Of a stretch of DNA of 64,000 bases, positions 51,654 to 59,480 are shown in pieces. The notes below the pieces were generated by a model. It had not been told where the DNA came from, ran no database searches, and was given only the letters and a program-made list of their open reading frames with translations. How positions within the stretch are numbered: position 1 is the first letter of the stretch; every line of letters starts with the position of its first letter. The DNA comes from Anaerolineales bacterium (GTDB lineage Bacteria > Chloroflexota > Anaerolineae > Anaerolineales > Villigracilaceae): NCBI GenBank assembly GCA_020634895.1, contig JACKAV010000009.1, positions 62,001 through 126,000 on the forward strand, given 5' to 3'. The translations under genes were made by a program, and so were the position numbers.

Positions 51654-52094
51654 ATGACACCTATAGCGAAAATACTTGTAATCGATGACGACACCGCCAT
51701 CACTGAATTGATGAGCATGCTTTTGAAAACCTTTGGGTTCGATGTGCTCACCACCAATATCGCTTCAGAAGGAATCAAGCTGGCACATGAAGCCGAGCCG
51801 AACGTTATCCTTCTGGATCTTATGATGCCGGATCTTGATGGCTGGCAGGTTTGCAAAGCCATTCGTCAAAAAAGCAACGTGCCCATCCTTGTACTTTCCG
51901 CTATTAACGATCCGCGCATGGTGGCAAGCGTACTGGATGTAGGCGCCGATGATTTTCTTGTAAAGCCTGTTCCCAGCGGCGTCCTGGTTGCAAACATCAA
52001 GAAATTAATCAGACGCAATACAGGCGCTCTGGATATGACCAAGTTAAAAAAAACGACACCTTTCGCCCAGAGTAACCAACCGCTTCCCTCCTAG
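51654..52094 (+). CDS. Stand-alone response-regulator receiver protein
   Basis: A 146-residue CheY-like receiver domain. VIDDDTAITELM holds the acidic pocket, the phospho-aspartate is in VILLDLMMPDLDGW, the Thr/Ser switch is in ILVLSAIND, and the lysine in DDFLVKPV. No DNA-binding output domain follows; a 25-residue tail ends the protein. No histidine kinase is next to it. It probably acts through protein contacts. Confidence 0.88.
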   Translation: MTPIAKILVIDDDTAITELMSMLLKTFGFDVLTTNIASEGIKLAHEAEPNVILLDLMMPDLDGWQVCKAIRQKSNVPILVLSAINDPRMVASVLDVGADDFLVKPVPSGVLVANIKKLIRRNTGALDMTKLKKTTPFAQSNQPLPS

Positions 52095-52114
52095 CCGGAA
52101 GCTGGTTCCTACAA

Positions 52115-52157
52115 ACAGAGATGCCCACCTATAAGAACGGTGGGCATCTCTGTTTTA
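52115..52157. terminator. Bidirectional terminator between convergent genes
   Basis: 15-bp perfect stem (52115-52129 with 52139-52153), 9-base loop, TTTT on the plus side. Confidence 0.8.
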
Positions 52158-52919
52158 TATAAGCATTTTCAACGCCCCAGCAGTTTTTTCCGGCTGTTCC
52201 ATCATCGGCATGTGACCTGCTCCGGGCAGTTCCACCAAAGCCGCCGAAGGGACGAGCGATTTGATCTCCCTCGCCCGCTCCACCGGAATCAGGTTATCGG
52301 CATCCCCATGAAGCAGCACAAGCGGATGAGTGAATGCAGCGACAAAAGAAGTCAGGTCTTCACGCTCTGCCATGGCGCCAAGAGCACCCACAACCGCAGA
52401 AATACTCTGCTTTGCGATCAACGGGTGGACAAAATCACGCACACGTTGGTCGGAAGAAAGTTTATCTGTCATGCCGTCAGCGACGGGCTGCACACCATTT
52501 TGTTTTACATCTGCAGCAGATTTATATCTACCGTCCTTACGGTCAGGCGGGTCACCCGCTGCTTGAGAGGAAACAAGCGCCAAGCCTGCTGTCTTATCAG
52601 GAAACGCCTTGGCGAAAGCAAGAGCAACGTAACCGCCCATTGAATGCCCAGCCAAAGCCGTTTTTTTGATGCCAAGTGTTTCAAGCAAAGCCGCGAGATC
52701 ACTGGCAATATTCGTCATTGTATACGGAGTTTCAACCGTGGTCGATTCGCCAAAGCCGCGCACATCGGGCAGGATAAGGTCAAAATCATTCTCAAGCAGG
52801 GGCAGCACATCGTTCCAGATCGTATGGTCCAGCGGATACCCGTGGATCAAAACAAGCGGCGTCCCTTTACCGCGGCGTTCATAGGAAATTTGAATACCGT
52901 TAATACTTACCTTTTCCAT
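52155..52919 (-). CDS. Alpha/beta hydrolase
   Basis: A 254-residue alpha/beta-hydrolase. Oxyanion region LVLIHGYPLDHTIW, nucleophile elbow GHSMGG with the catalytic serine, DNLIPVERA with a likely acid, and catalytic histidine in GAGHMPMMEQPE. No lid insertion large enough to suggest a lipase. Substrate unknown. It follows the exonuclease gene by six bases and so belongs to the minus-strand operon that starts with the CCA-type enzyme. Confidence 0.85.
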   Translation of the reverse strand: MEKVSINGIQISYERRGKGTPLVLIHGYPLDHTIWNDVLPLLENDFDLILPDVRGFGESTTVETPYTMTNIASDLAALLETLGIKKTALAGHSMGGYVALAFAKAFPDKTAGLALVSSQAAGDPPDRKDGRYKSAADVKQNGVQPVADGMTDKLSSDQRVRDFVHPLIAKQSISAVVGALGAMAEREDLTSFVAAFTHPLVLLHGDADNLIPVERAREIKSLVPSAALVELPGAGHMPMMEQPEKTAGALKMLI

Positions 52920-52925
52920 TTTTCT

Positions 52926-53462
52926 CTACCTCCAATTCACATTTGTTTTCAATTTGCTTCCCAGTTTGGATTTATAAAAAACGAAGCCGTTATCGCGCCC
53001 AAATTCAAAGACGCGGCGGGTGATATCCACATCCGCCTTGCAGTATTCGGCGACCTTGTCCAATTCGCCGTTGCGGAACCACTCCACAGACTTCACGCCG
53101 TCCGCAGTTTTGGCTGCGTCAAGCGAGGCGCCAGCCAGATTGTCGAGGCTGAGGCGAAAGCCAAGATTCCGCTGGATGTCGAGCAGCATATCCAAAGTCG
53201 GGAGTGAGGCGAGGCGGATATTTGGAGAATAAGGCTGAAGGACGCGATAATCAAAATGGAGCAGGTTGAATCCGATCACCTTCGTCGCGGATTTTAATTC
53301 CGCCACCAAGGCTGGGATATCCTGCTCCCAATACACTGTAAAATCGTTTTTGGCTGTCGAAAACGTGACGCCGCAGGCGAACTTCAATTCTTCAATATGG
53401 TCGCGCCCGCCGACATCGTCGAACAAGTTTTGGGTTTCCAGATCGAAATATACATAATTCAT
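52926..53462 (-). CDS. DEDD-type 3'-5' exonuclease, RNase H-like
   Basis: A 178-residue RNase H-fold exonuclease. Acidic residues are seen in YVYFDLETQ (ExoI, D and E), FNLLHFDYRVL (ExoII, D) and EYCKADVDITRRV (ExoIII, with tyrosine and aspartate), as in the predicted PolB-related exonucleases. The ATG overlaps the stop of the CCA-type gene by four bases. That position and the fold suggest an RNA-maturation role, but DNA substrates are equally possible. Confidence 0.75.
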   Translation of the reverse strand: MNYVYFDLETQNLFDDVGGRDHIEELKFACGVTFSTAKNDFTVYWEQDIPALVAELKSATKVIGFNLLHFDYRVLQPYSPNIRLASLPTLDMLLDIQRNLGFRLSLDNLAGASLDAAKTADGVKSVEWFRNGELDKVAEYCKADVDITRRVFEFGRDNGFVFYKSKLGSKLKTNVNWR

Positions 53463-55126
53463 TTTTCACCATTAATTTTCTTCACTTCTTCACGGGCAAA
53501 TTCCAATGCCTGATCCCTGTCAATTATTTTACCCGCTGCCTGATTTTCACGAATGGACTCAAGCAATTGCCCAATACTGCGCCCAGGTTTGAGGTTCAAC
53601 TCCTTCATCAGGTCGTTCCCATCGATCAGGCGCGGCGGGTTTACAACCTCTTCCGGTCGTTCCCAATAATTTTCGAGGAAGATACGCGCGACATCGAGAT
53701 AGGCTGTCCAGGTTTGCTGGGAGAGGTCGTTCCCTTTTGTCCCGCGGACATCCGCAAGCGCAAGCAGAATCAGGTCAACACCAGCTTTTCCGCTGTCACG
53801 GAAGAAGCGGTAAACCGCTTTGCGCGAAGGCGGCTGCCCTTCGTTTTCCAACCGGTCGGCAAAGGAATGGATCCGCATGTGATTTTTGACGATCACATAC
53901 AGACGTTCGATCTCGTCGTTGCTCAAGTTAAGGGAGCGGGCGCGTTCGGCAGCGACATCCGCGCCTTTGACATCATGGTCGAAAAAGCGGATACGTCCAT
54001 TTTCATCGACAAATCTCGTCTCCGGTTTGGAAACATCATGGTAAAGCGCCGCAAAAAATAAAAGCGAACGATGGGAACGGTTCGGATTAAGGGGACTTGA
54101 AAAATACCGGGCGAAATTTTCGCGATACCGCCCGATCTTCATGCTGACCAGCCCCATGAACATGTCACTCGTTTTTTCCGGGTCAAAGTCCACGCGCAAA
54201 GAGGAGGTTAGCAATTGGTCAAGTTGATCCAAAACAGACAGGGTATGCGTCCATACATCGTGGATATGCGGTGCAGACTGTTGGACTCCCTTCATCTGTA
54301 ATAGTTCGGGAGTTAGGTATTGTAAGACACCGAGCATGTCCAACGCGCGGATGGAAGCGCTGGCTTTCACCCCGCCGAGGATCTTGAAAAGCTCATCGCG
54401 GACACGTTCGACTGAGACGTTTCCGATCAGGCTGGCGGATTGTTTCATCAACTCGCGGGTGTTCTTTTCGATCGTGAAGCCGAATGCCGCTGCCTGTCTC
54501 ACCGCTCGGAGAATCCGAACCGGATCATTCGACAAGGCAGAAGGAGTGCAGGCGCGGATCAATCTGGCACGAATGTCATTCGCGCCATCCATGGGGTCGT
54601 GGATGGTATTGTCGCGCAGGTTCAGGGCAATGGCATTGATGGTGAAATCGCGGTCGCGCAAGTCCTCTTCGAGGCTCGATCCGCGATAGGTGGCAAAATC
54701 AAGATAGGTGAATGAACCGTCTTCGTTGGTGACGATGACACGACCAGTATCACGTTCGTCGTCCAGCACCATGAAGTCGGCGTTGAGTGAGTTGGTCACG
54801 CTCCGAGCGAGGGAAATGCCGCTCGAAGGCAGGGCAAAGTCAAAGTCCGGTGAGAGGCGGTTGGTCAACATATCACGTACTGCGCCGCCGACCAGATACA
54901 CTTCCACATCCTGCGGAATGACGTCAATTATTTTTTGTAATAAGGGTGGGAATGTAAAAGGTACGGACATAAAACGAATCTCTGGTCTTTCTTTATATCG
55001 GCTGGACTGTGATGCGCGCAACGCCTGTTCGGGTGTGCCGCCTTGCGCGATAACTCGTCCGCGCACAATTGCGACCCAGCGACCTGAATAGGGTGACCGT
55101 TCTACGCTGCTTTCATGTTCACTCAT
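53459..55126 (-). CDS. CCA-adding/poly(A) polymerase-type nucleotidyltransferase with N-terminal DUF5678-like domain
   Basis: A 555-residue protein. Residues 1-52 resemble DUF5678 (YSGRWVAIVRGRVIAQGGTPEQALR). From about residue 55 it is a class II nucleotidyltransferase head: VYLVGGAVRDMLTNR with acidic DFDF, then RFTINAIAL-like RDFTINAIAL. A central helical region and an HD domain (HDVSKPETRF, DHDVKGADVA) follow. It may add CCA to tRNA or act as a related enzyme. The fused N-terminal unit is unusual for this family. The start is well placed, followed by this complete domain. Confidence 0.82.
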   Translation of the reverse strand: MSEHESSVERSPYSGRWVAIVRGRVIAQGGTPEQALRASQSSRYKERPEIRFMSVPFTFPPLLQKIIDVIPQDVEVYLVGGAVRDMLTNRLSPDFDFALPSSGISLARSVTNSLNADFMVLDDERDTGRVIVTNEDGSFTYLDFATYRGSSLEEDLRDRDFTINAIALNLRDNTIHDPMDGANDIRARLIRACTPSALSNDPVRILRAVRQAAAFGFTIEKNTRELMKQSASLIGNVSVERVRDELFKILGGVKASASIRALDMLGVLQYLTPELLQMKGVQQSAPHIHDVWTHTLSVLDQLDQLLTSSLRVDFDPEKTSDMFMGLVSMKIGRYRENFARYFSSPLNPNRSHRSLLFFAALYHDVSKPETRFVDENGRIRFFDHDVKGADVAAERARSLNLSNDEIERLYVIVKNHMRIHSFADRLENEGQPPSRKAVYRFFRDSGKAGVDLILLALADVRGTKGNDLSQQTWTAYLDVARIFLENYWERPEEVVNPPRLIDGNDLMKELNLKPGRSIGQLLESIRENQAAGKIIDRDQALEFAREEVKKINGEK

Positions 55127-55149
55127 GGGAACCCCCTGTGCAATGAAGT

Positions 55150-55707
55150 CTATTCTGAAGGTTGATATTTGTTCAGGTCTACAACGCCGACGAACGGAAG
55201 GTTGCGATGGTATTCATCGAGGTCGAGTCCGTAGCCGAATACAAATTTATTTGGAATGGTAAAACCGATGTAATCGATCGGCACATGCGCTTCGCGTCGT
55301 TCGGGTTTATCGAGCAGGGCACAAACTTTCAGCGATTTCGGCTGGCGGGTGCTGAGCATTTGCAAAACGGAAGCAATGGTGTGACCGCTGTCCACAATAT
55401 CTTCAACGAGGAGAACATTCTGACCGCGGATATCCGTTTGAAGGTCGAGGGTGACTCGGGCGGAGCCAGTCGATTCGCGCCTGCCGACGCCATAGGAGGA
55501 AACCGCCATGAAATCCATCATATGCGGGATGGAGATACACCTGCTCAGGTCAACGAGAAAGGGCACACCGCCGCGCAAAATACAAATGAGCAAAAGGTTT
55601 TCGCCGCGATAATCTGCGCTGATCTGTTCGCCGAGTTCTTTAACGCGTTTCTGCAGCACATCGGCTTCAATGAGGATTTCGGCGAGTACGTCCTGATAAT
55701 TTTGCAT
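55150..55707 (-). CDS. hpt: Hypoxanthine phosphoribosyltransferase
   Basis: A 185-residue purine-salvage enzyme that joins hypoxanthine or guanine to PRPP. Motifs: ILRGGVPFLVDLSRCI, the PRPP loop LLVEDIVDSGHTIASV, and LLDKPERREAHVPIDYIGF with the base-contacting lysine and the following aromatic residues. The ATG at 55707 follows AAGGAATC; a longer frame to 55743 is not needed. It sits between CCA-type and thymidine kinase genes. Confidence 0.92.
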   Translation of the reverse strand: MQNYQDVLAEILIEADVLQKRVKELGEQISADYRGENLLLICILRGGVPFLVDLSRCISIPHMMDFMAVSSYGVGRRESTGSARVTLDLQTDIRGQNVLLVEDIVDSGHTIASVLQMLSTRQPKSLKVCALLDKPERREAHVPIDYIGFTIPNKFVFGYGLDLDEYHRNLPFVGVVDLNKYQPSE

Positions 55708-55795
55708 GATGGTGATTCCTTGGTTGAATGGTTCGAAGGTCAATGGCTAGTTTACATCAAATCCCGATTTACAGAAACCACAAGACTGCAAATTC

Positions 55796-56365
55796 TTAAC
55801 GCGGCACTTCGTGATGCTGACGGCAGCGCGCCTCATACATTTCCGATGCGCCGACGATCACAACAGGTTCGTCGTATCGCGCAGGCTTTCCATTGACCAG
55901 TCTCTGGGTGCGTGATGCTTCGTCGCCGCAGACCATGCAAATGGCATGGAGCTTCAGCACTTCTTCTGCTTTTGCCATCAGTTCAGGGATGGACCCGAAC
56001 GGTTCGCCGCGGAAATCCATATCCAGACCGGCGGCAATGACGCGTATCCCGCGCGTGGTCAATTCCTGCGCCACTTCCACGATCTCTTCGTCAAAGAATT
56101 GGACTTCATCCAAGCCGACCACGGTCGTACCGTCTTCGAGCTGCTCGCGGATATCGGCAGCCTTTTGCACAGGGATGGCGTCAAACGTGGAACCTGTGTG
56201 GGAAGCCACCTTCTCAACCGCATAGCGGATGTCGATCGCTGGTTTGAAGACCTGCACCTTTTGTTTTGCAATGGTCGCCCGCACCAAACGGCGGATCAGT
56301 TCGTCCGTTTTGCCGCTGAACATGGAGCCGCACACAACTTCGATCATGCCCTGGGTATGCATCAT
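55796..56365 (-). CDS. tdk: Thymidine kinase
   Basis: A 189-residue type II thymidine kinase. P-loop GSMFSGKTDELIRRL, the VGLDEVQFFDEEI Walker B with the catalytic glutamate, lasso-region zinc cysteines CMVCGDEA and, later, C in EARCRQHH, and the thymidine-binding YDEPVVIVG. Several ATGs lie at the start (56365, 56362, 56347); AGGATAAGAA supports 56365. It provides dTMP from thymidine. Confidence 0.93.
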   Translation of the reverse strand: MMHTQGMIEVVCGSMFSGKTDELIRRLVRATIAKQKVQVFKPAIDIRYAVEKVASHTGSTFDAIPVQKAADIREQLEDGTTVVGLDEVQFFDEEIVEVAQELTTRGIRVIAAGLDMDFRGEPFGSIPELMAKAEEVLKLHAICMVCGDEASRTQRLVNGKPARYDEPVVIVGASEMYEARCRQHHEVPR

Positions 56366-56410
56366 TTCTTATCCTGCCTCTCCAAATCTGATTTTATATT
56401 GCACTATCAT

Positions 56411-56444
56411 AAAAACAGGCAGACGCTTTTGCATCTGCCTGTTT
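56411..56444 (-). terminator. Terminator of the rplU-rpmA-rpmE operon
   Basis: 11-bp perfect stem (56413-56423 with 56434-56444), 10-base loop, T5 on the minus strand. Confidence 0.8.
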
Positions 56445-56492
56445 AGTTTAACTGATAAAGGGCTGGCTGACAAAGTGTCCGCCATGAAGTGA

Positions 56493-57026
56493 CTATTCGC
56501 CTGCTTCGGGTGTCTCTTCAGTCGCTTCGGCTGGTTTTTCAGCTTTTTCAGCCTTCTCAACCTTCTTGGGCGGCTCAGGAAGTTCGATCTCGAGAGAGCG
56601 TAACTTCTTCTTTGTCGCAGTCAACGCAGACTGACCGAAGCCGTTGAGCGCCAGAAGCGCTTCGTCGCCTTCGGCGAATTTGTCAACGACCTGACCAATG
56701 TTCAGCAAACCAGCGCGCTTGAGCGCATCGGTCGCACGCGGGGTCAAACCGAGATCGTCCACAGAACGATTGCCGACGTTCGTGGATTCTTCGCGCGCCT
56801 TCTGCTCTTCCACATAAGACTGGCGTGCAGAAAGTTTCTTATAGAAGCGGTCCACCTGACCTTCCACATCGAGCATCTTCGCAGATTCACCGGTGTAGAA
56901 CGGATGACAGTTGGAGCACACATCGATACGCAGTTCCTTCTTGGTGGATGTAGTTGTCCAAGTGGTTCCGCAGGAAGCACAGGTCACTGTGGCTTCGTAA
57001 ACTGTAGGATGAATATCAGCTTTCAT
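56493..57026 (-). CDS. rpmE: Ribosomal protein L31 fused to an RNAP alpha-CTD-like domain
   Basis: A 177-residue protein; L31 is normally about 70. Residues 1-75 are zinc-type L31 with Cys16, Cys19, Cys37 and Cys40 (HPTVYEATVTCASCG, CSNCHPFYTG). Residues 86-148 closely follow the C-terminal domain of RNA polymerase alpha: SVDDLGLTPRATDALKRAG, IGQVVDKF, then GFGQSALTATKKKL. Arg97 aligns with the DNA-contacting Arg265 of E. coli alpha; other contact residues are not kept. A Lys/Glu/Pro tail ends the protein. The start overlaps the L27 stop by one base. Confidence 0.9.
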   Translation of the reverse strand: MKADIHPTVYEATVTCASCGTTWTTTSTKKELRIDVCSNCHPFYTGESAKMLDVEGQVDRFYKKLSARQSYVEEQKAREESTNVGNRSVDDLGLTPRATDALKRAGLLNIGQVVDKFAEGDEALLALNGFGQSALTATKKKLRSLEIELPEPPKKVEKAEKAEKPAEATEETPEAGE

Positions 57027-57289
57027 TATTCCACCGCCTCGGCCGGCACAATGTTGACACGCTTGCGTCCGTGATGAACATCGAACATCACCACGCCATC
57101 GGCTGTGGCAAACAGGGTGTCATCCTTGCCGACCATGACATTAAGACCCGGCTTGATCTTGGTGCCGCGCTGGCGGACCAAAATATTGCCGGAGAGTACG
57201 AACTGTCCCGCGTAGCGCTTAACGCCCAAACGCTGGGAATTGCTATCTCTACCGTTGCGGCTTGAACCGCCGCCTACTTTATGCGCCAT
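57026..57289 (-). CDS. rpmA: Ribosomal protein L27
   Basis: An 87-residue L27 with AHKVGGGSSRNGRDSNSQRLG at its N-terminus (no cleavable Firmicutes-type extension) and the GNILVRQRGTKIKPG core. It lies in the large subunit near the peptidyl transferase centre. It follows rplU by 13 bases and precedes rpmE with a TAATG overlap. Confidence 0.96.
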   Translation of the reverse strand: MAHKVGGGSSRNGRDSNSQRLGVKRYAGQFVLSGNILVRQRGTKIKPGLNVMVGKDDTLFATADGVVMFDVHHGRKRVNIVPAEAVE

Positions 57290-57302
57290 TTTCTACCTGC
57301 CT

Positions 57303-57767
57303 TTACTTCTTTTCGGTCTTTTTGGTCGAAGTGGATTTCTTAGCGGTGGACTTTTTCTCTGTGGAAGGCTTCGCATCCGCTTCCTTCTCAGCCTTGGCGG
57401 GTTTCTCCGCTTTAGCCTTGGGTTTCGCCTCAGCCTTTGCAGGCTTCTCACCCGGCTTGCCGATGAAATCGATCATCAGGCGGGTATAGTGGGCGCGGTT
57501 GCCGCCGCGAACGCGGATGCGTTTCTTGGGGCGATACTTGAACGAGAGAACCTTGGGTCCTTTGACGTGGTCCACCACGGTGGCGGAGACTGTAATTCCG
57601 CTGACAGTGGGTGTACCGACGGATACTGCGTCCCCATCCGCCATGAGCAAAACGCGTTCAAAATCGAACGACTTGCCCACTTCATGAGCGAGGCGGTCCA
57701 CATCGATCGTGGTGCCTTCGACGGCGCGATACTGCTTGCCGCCGCTTTCGACGATTGCAAATTTCAT
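57303..57767 (-). CDS. rplU: Ribosomal protein L21 with long basic tail
   Basis: A 154-residue L21. Residues 1-103 are the normal protein (KFAIVESGGKQYRAVEGTTI, KKRIRVRGGNRAHYTRLMI). The last 50 residues are a Lys/Ala/Glu tail (EKPAKAEAKPKAKAEKPAKA and further). Start at 57767 follows GGAGAAAAG; an earlier in-frame start at 57785 would cover that site. First gene of the operon. Confidence 0.95.
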   Translation of the reverse strand: MKFAIVESGGKQYRAVEGTTIDVDRLAHEVGKSFDFERVLLMADGDAVSVGTPTVSGITVSATVVDHVKGPKVLSFKYRPKKRIRVRGGNRAHYTRLMIDFIGKPGEKPAKAEAKPKAKAEKPAKAEKEADAKPSTEKKSTAKKSTSTKKTEKK

Positions 57768-57900
57768 TATCTTTTCTCCAGTCATTCACTTCGCCACAGA
57801 GTGTGCGGGTTACCTGCACCCTTCGCCTACTCCTGGGGAAGCTGGGGTTGTAAACAAACAACTACCCCGGAATCTAACCTCCGGGGTGGAAGCGGACGGT
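57768..57900 (-). promoter_or_regulatory. rplU leader, possible autoregulatory RNA
   Basis: About 130 bases of leader with a strong ACCCCGGA/TCCGGGGT hairpin (57861-57884 region) and a second GGGTGC...GCAC-type structure nearer the gene. L21 leader elements are known in other phyla; homology with them is not claimed. Confidence 0.45.
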
Positions 57901-57930
57901 ATTATACATGCAGACTCGCAGACTTGTCAA
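57901..57930 (-). promoter_or_regulatory. Sigma-70 promoter of rplU
   Basis: On the minus strand TTGACA (57925-57930), 18-base spacer, TATAAT (57901-57906). Both boxes are perfect. Confidence 0.85.
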
Positions 57931-57994
57931 CAAGTTTTCAGAGGAGAGTCTGCCGTGTTTCGCTTAACAGGCAACCGGTCCGGGAAGAGGCGGT

Positions 57995-58468
57995 TTATCC
58001 CTTTGGGATGATGGCGGTGATGGTCCTGGTCACAGCCTGCAATTGACCGGCATGCGCCTTGAGCTTGTTCGCGTCACCCGTTTTCAAACCCGATTGGACA
58101 TCCGTAATGGTCTTGGAGGTTGAGGCTTCGTTGTCGATGATCTTTTGGGTGATGCTCTCCATGTTGACCAACATCTGCATTACGTTCTTGGGAATGAGGG
58201 GCACATTCTTGAGGATGGGCAGCAGCACATCCAGGATCTGGTTGGCGGTGCGGGCGTATTTGACCGTGAGCGTGTGAAGCGAACCAATGGAGGAGGTCAA
58301 CTCGATGGCAACCTCCTGGATCGCGTCGATCATTTCCTTGTGCTGCTCGATGATCTTGGAAATATCCTGAATGGATGCGGTGAGCTTATCTGAAAATTTC
58401 ACGTAAGAAACAGTGCTCGAGCTTGCGGTGGAACCACTTTTTACAGAACCTCTGATCGGTGTTGGCAT
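57995..58468 (-). CDS. Small helical protein, unknown function
   Basis: A 157-residue protein predicted to be almost entirely alpha-helical after a Ser/Thr-rich N-terminus. Helices such as KLTASIQDISKIIEQHKEMI and EVAIELTSSIGSLHTL suggest a bundle or coiled coil. No signal peptide, membrane helix or catalytic motif. TTGGAGGTATCG precedes the ATG at 58468, which supports this start over longer frames. It is divergent from sppA. Family not recognised. Confidence 0.6.
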   Translation of the reverse strand: MPTPIRGSVKSGSTASSSTVSYVKFSDKLTASIQDISKIIEQHKEMIDAIQEVAIELTSSIGSLHTLTVKYARTANQILDVLLPILKNVPLIPKNVMQMLVNMESITQKIIDNEASTSKTITDVQSGLKTGDANKLKAHAGQLQAVTRTITAIIPKG

Positions 58469-58557
58469 GGAACGATACCTCCAATTGGGATTTTTTACAT
58501 TGCCGATACGACAGCGTTGACCAAATATACTTTGAATCGTTTTGCAAAACAACCTTG

Positions 58558-58586
58558 TTGACAAAGCAGATTTTCTCGTATATGCT
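58558..58586 (+). promoter_or_regulatory. Candidate promoter of sppA
   Basis: TTGACA (58558-58563), 17-base spacer, TATGCT (58581-58586), about 35 bases before the sppA start. Confidence 0.6.
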
Positions 58587-58622
58587 GGGAACGCAATCAT
58601 TCTTATTATTAAGGAGATTACC

Positions 58623-59471
58623 ATGAGCGATGCTGATGCACGTTGGGAACGAACCCGGAGTTTTCTGCTCTGGCTGGCGATCCCGTTGATACTTGGGCTG
58701 CTGGCTGCATCGATAGTGCCGCAACCTGTCATTGGGGTGATACGACTTGAAGACGCCATTTACACATATACAGCACAAAGCATGATCAAACAAATACGGT
58801 ACGCCGCAGACCATCCGGAAGTCCGCGCCGTGGTGCTCGTCATCGACAGTCCAGGTGGAACCGTCGTGGACACAGAATCGATCTACATGGAATTGACGCG
58901 ATTGCGCGAGAAGAAACCCGTTGTGACCGTTGTCAACGGCATGTCTGCCAGCGGCGGATACTATCTGACTGTCAACACAGATTATGTGTTTGCCAAACCA
59001 ACATCGCTTGTGGGCAATATCGGCGTGATCGGTTATCTGCCGCCCGCTCCGTTCGTGATCGAAGATATCATCACAACGGGACCGTATAAATTATGGGGCG
59101 CGCCGCGCGATTCAGATATGCGCCAGGTGGAGATGATCAAGCAGGGATTCTTCGAAGCGGTGAAGCTTGGGCGCGGTGACAAACTCACAGCGGACGATTC
59201 GGTCACATTCAGCGGACAGATCTGGGCGGGGATCGATGCGTTGAAACTTGGCATCATCGATGAGTTCGGCACGGAAAATGACGGCGCGAAAAAAGCCGCC
59301 GAGTTTGCAAACGTCGCAAACTATAAAGTGTTGGACCTTGCCATTCCATCCGGCGCCGACCCGTATGGCGGAATCTTCTTCGCTCAAAGTTCCGATGGCG
59401 TTTCAATGCCTTACCCGAAAGAGGCTGGGATCTACATGCTGTATATTCCGCCCCTGCCCATCAAACAATAG
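58623..59471 (+). CDS. sppA: Signal peptide peptidase SppA (S49)
   Basis: A 282-residue membrane-bound S49 peptidase with one N-terminal helix (SFLLWLAIPLILGLLAASIV). Nucleophile serine in GMSASGGYYL; the general-base lysine is probably that in TGPYKLWGAPRD, after VGNIGVIG. VLVIDSPGGTVVDTE is the fold signature. It is the short single-domain form, which assembles as a ring in relatives. AAGGAG precedes the start. It is followed nine bases later by the DUF4350-like gene, so they are one operon. Confidence 0.85.
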   Translation: MSDADARWERTRSFLLWLAIPLILGLLAASIVPQPVIGVIRLEDAIYTYTAQSMIKQIRYAADHPEVRAVVLVIDSPGGTVVDTESIYMELTRLREKKPVVTVVNGMSASGGYYLTVNTDYVFAKPTSLVGNIGVIGYLPPAPFVIEDIITTGPYKLWGAPRDSDMRQVEMIKQGFFEAVKLGRGDKLTADDSVTFSGQIWAGIDALKLGIIDEFGTENDGAKKAAEFANVANYKVLDLAIPSGADPYGGIFFAQSSDGVSMPYPKEAGIYMLYIPPLPIKQ

Positions 59472-59480
59472 GAGGATGTC

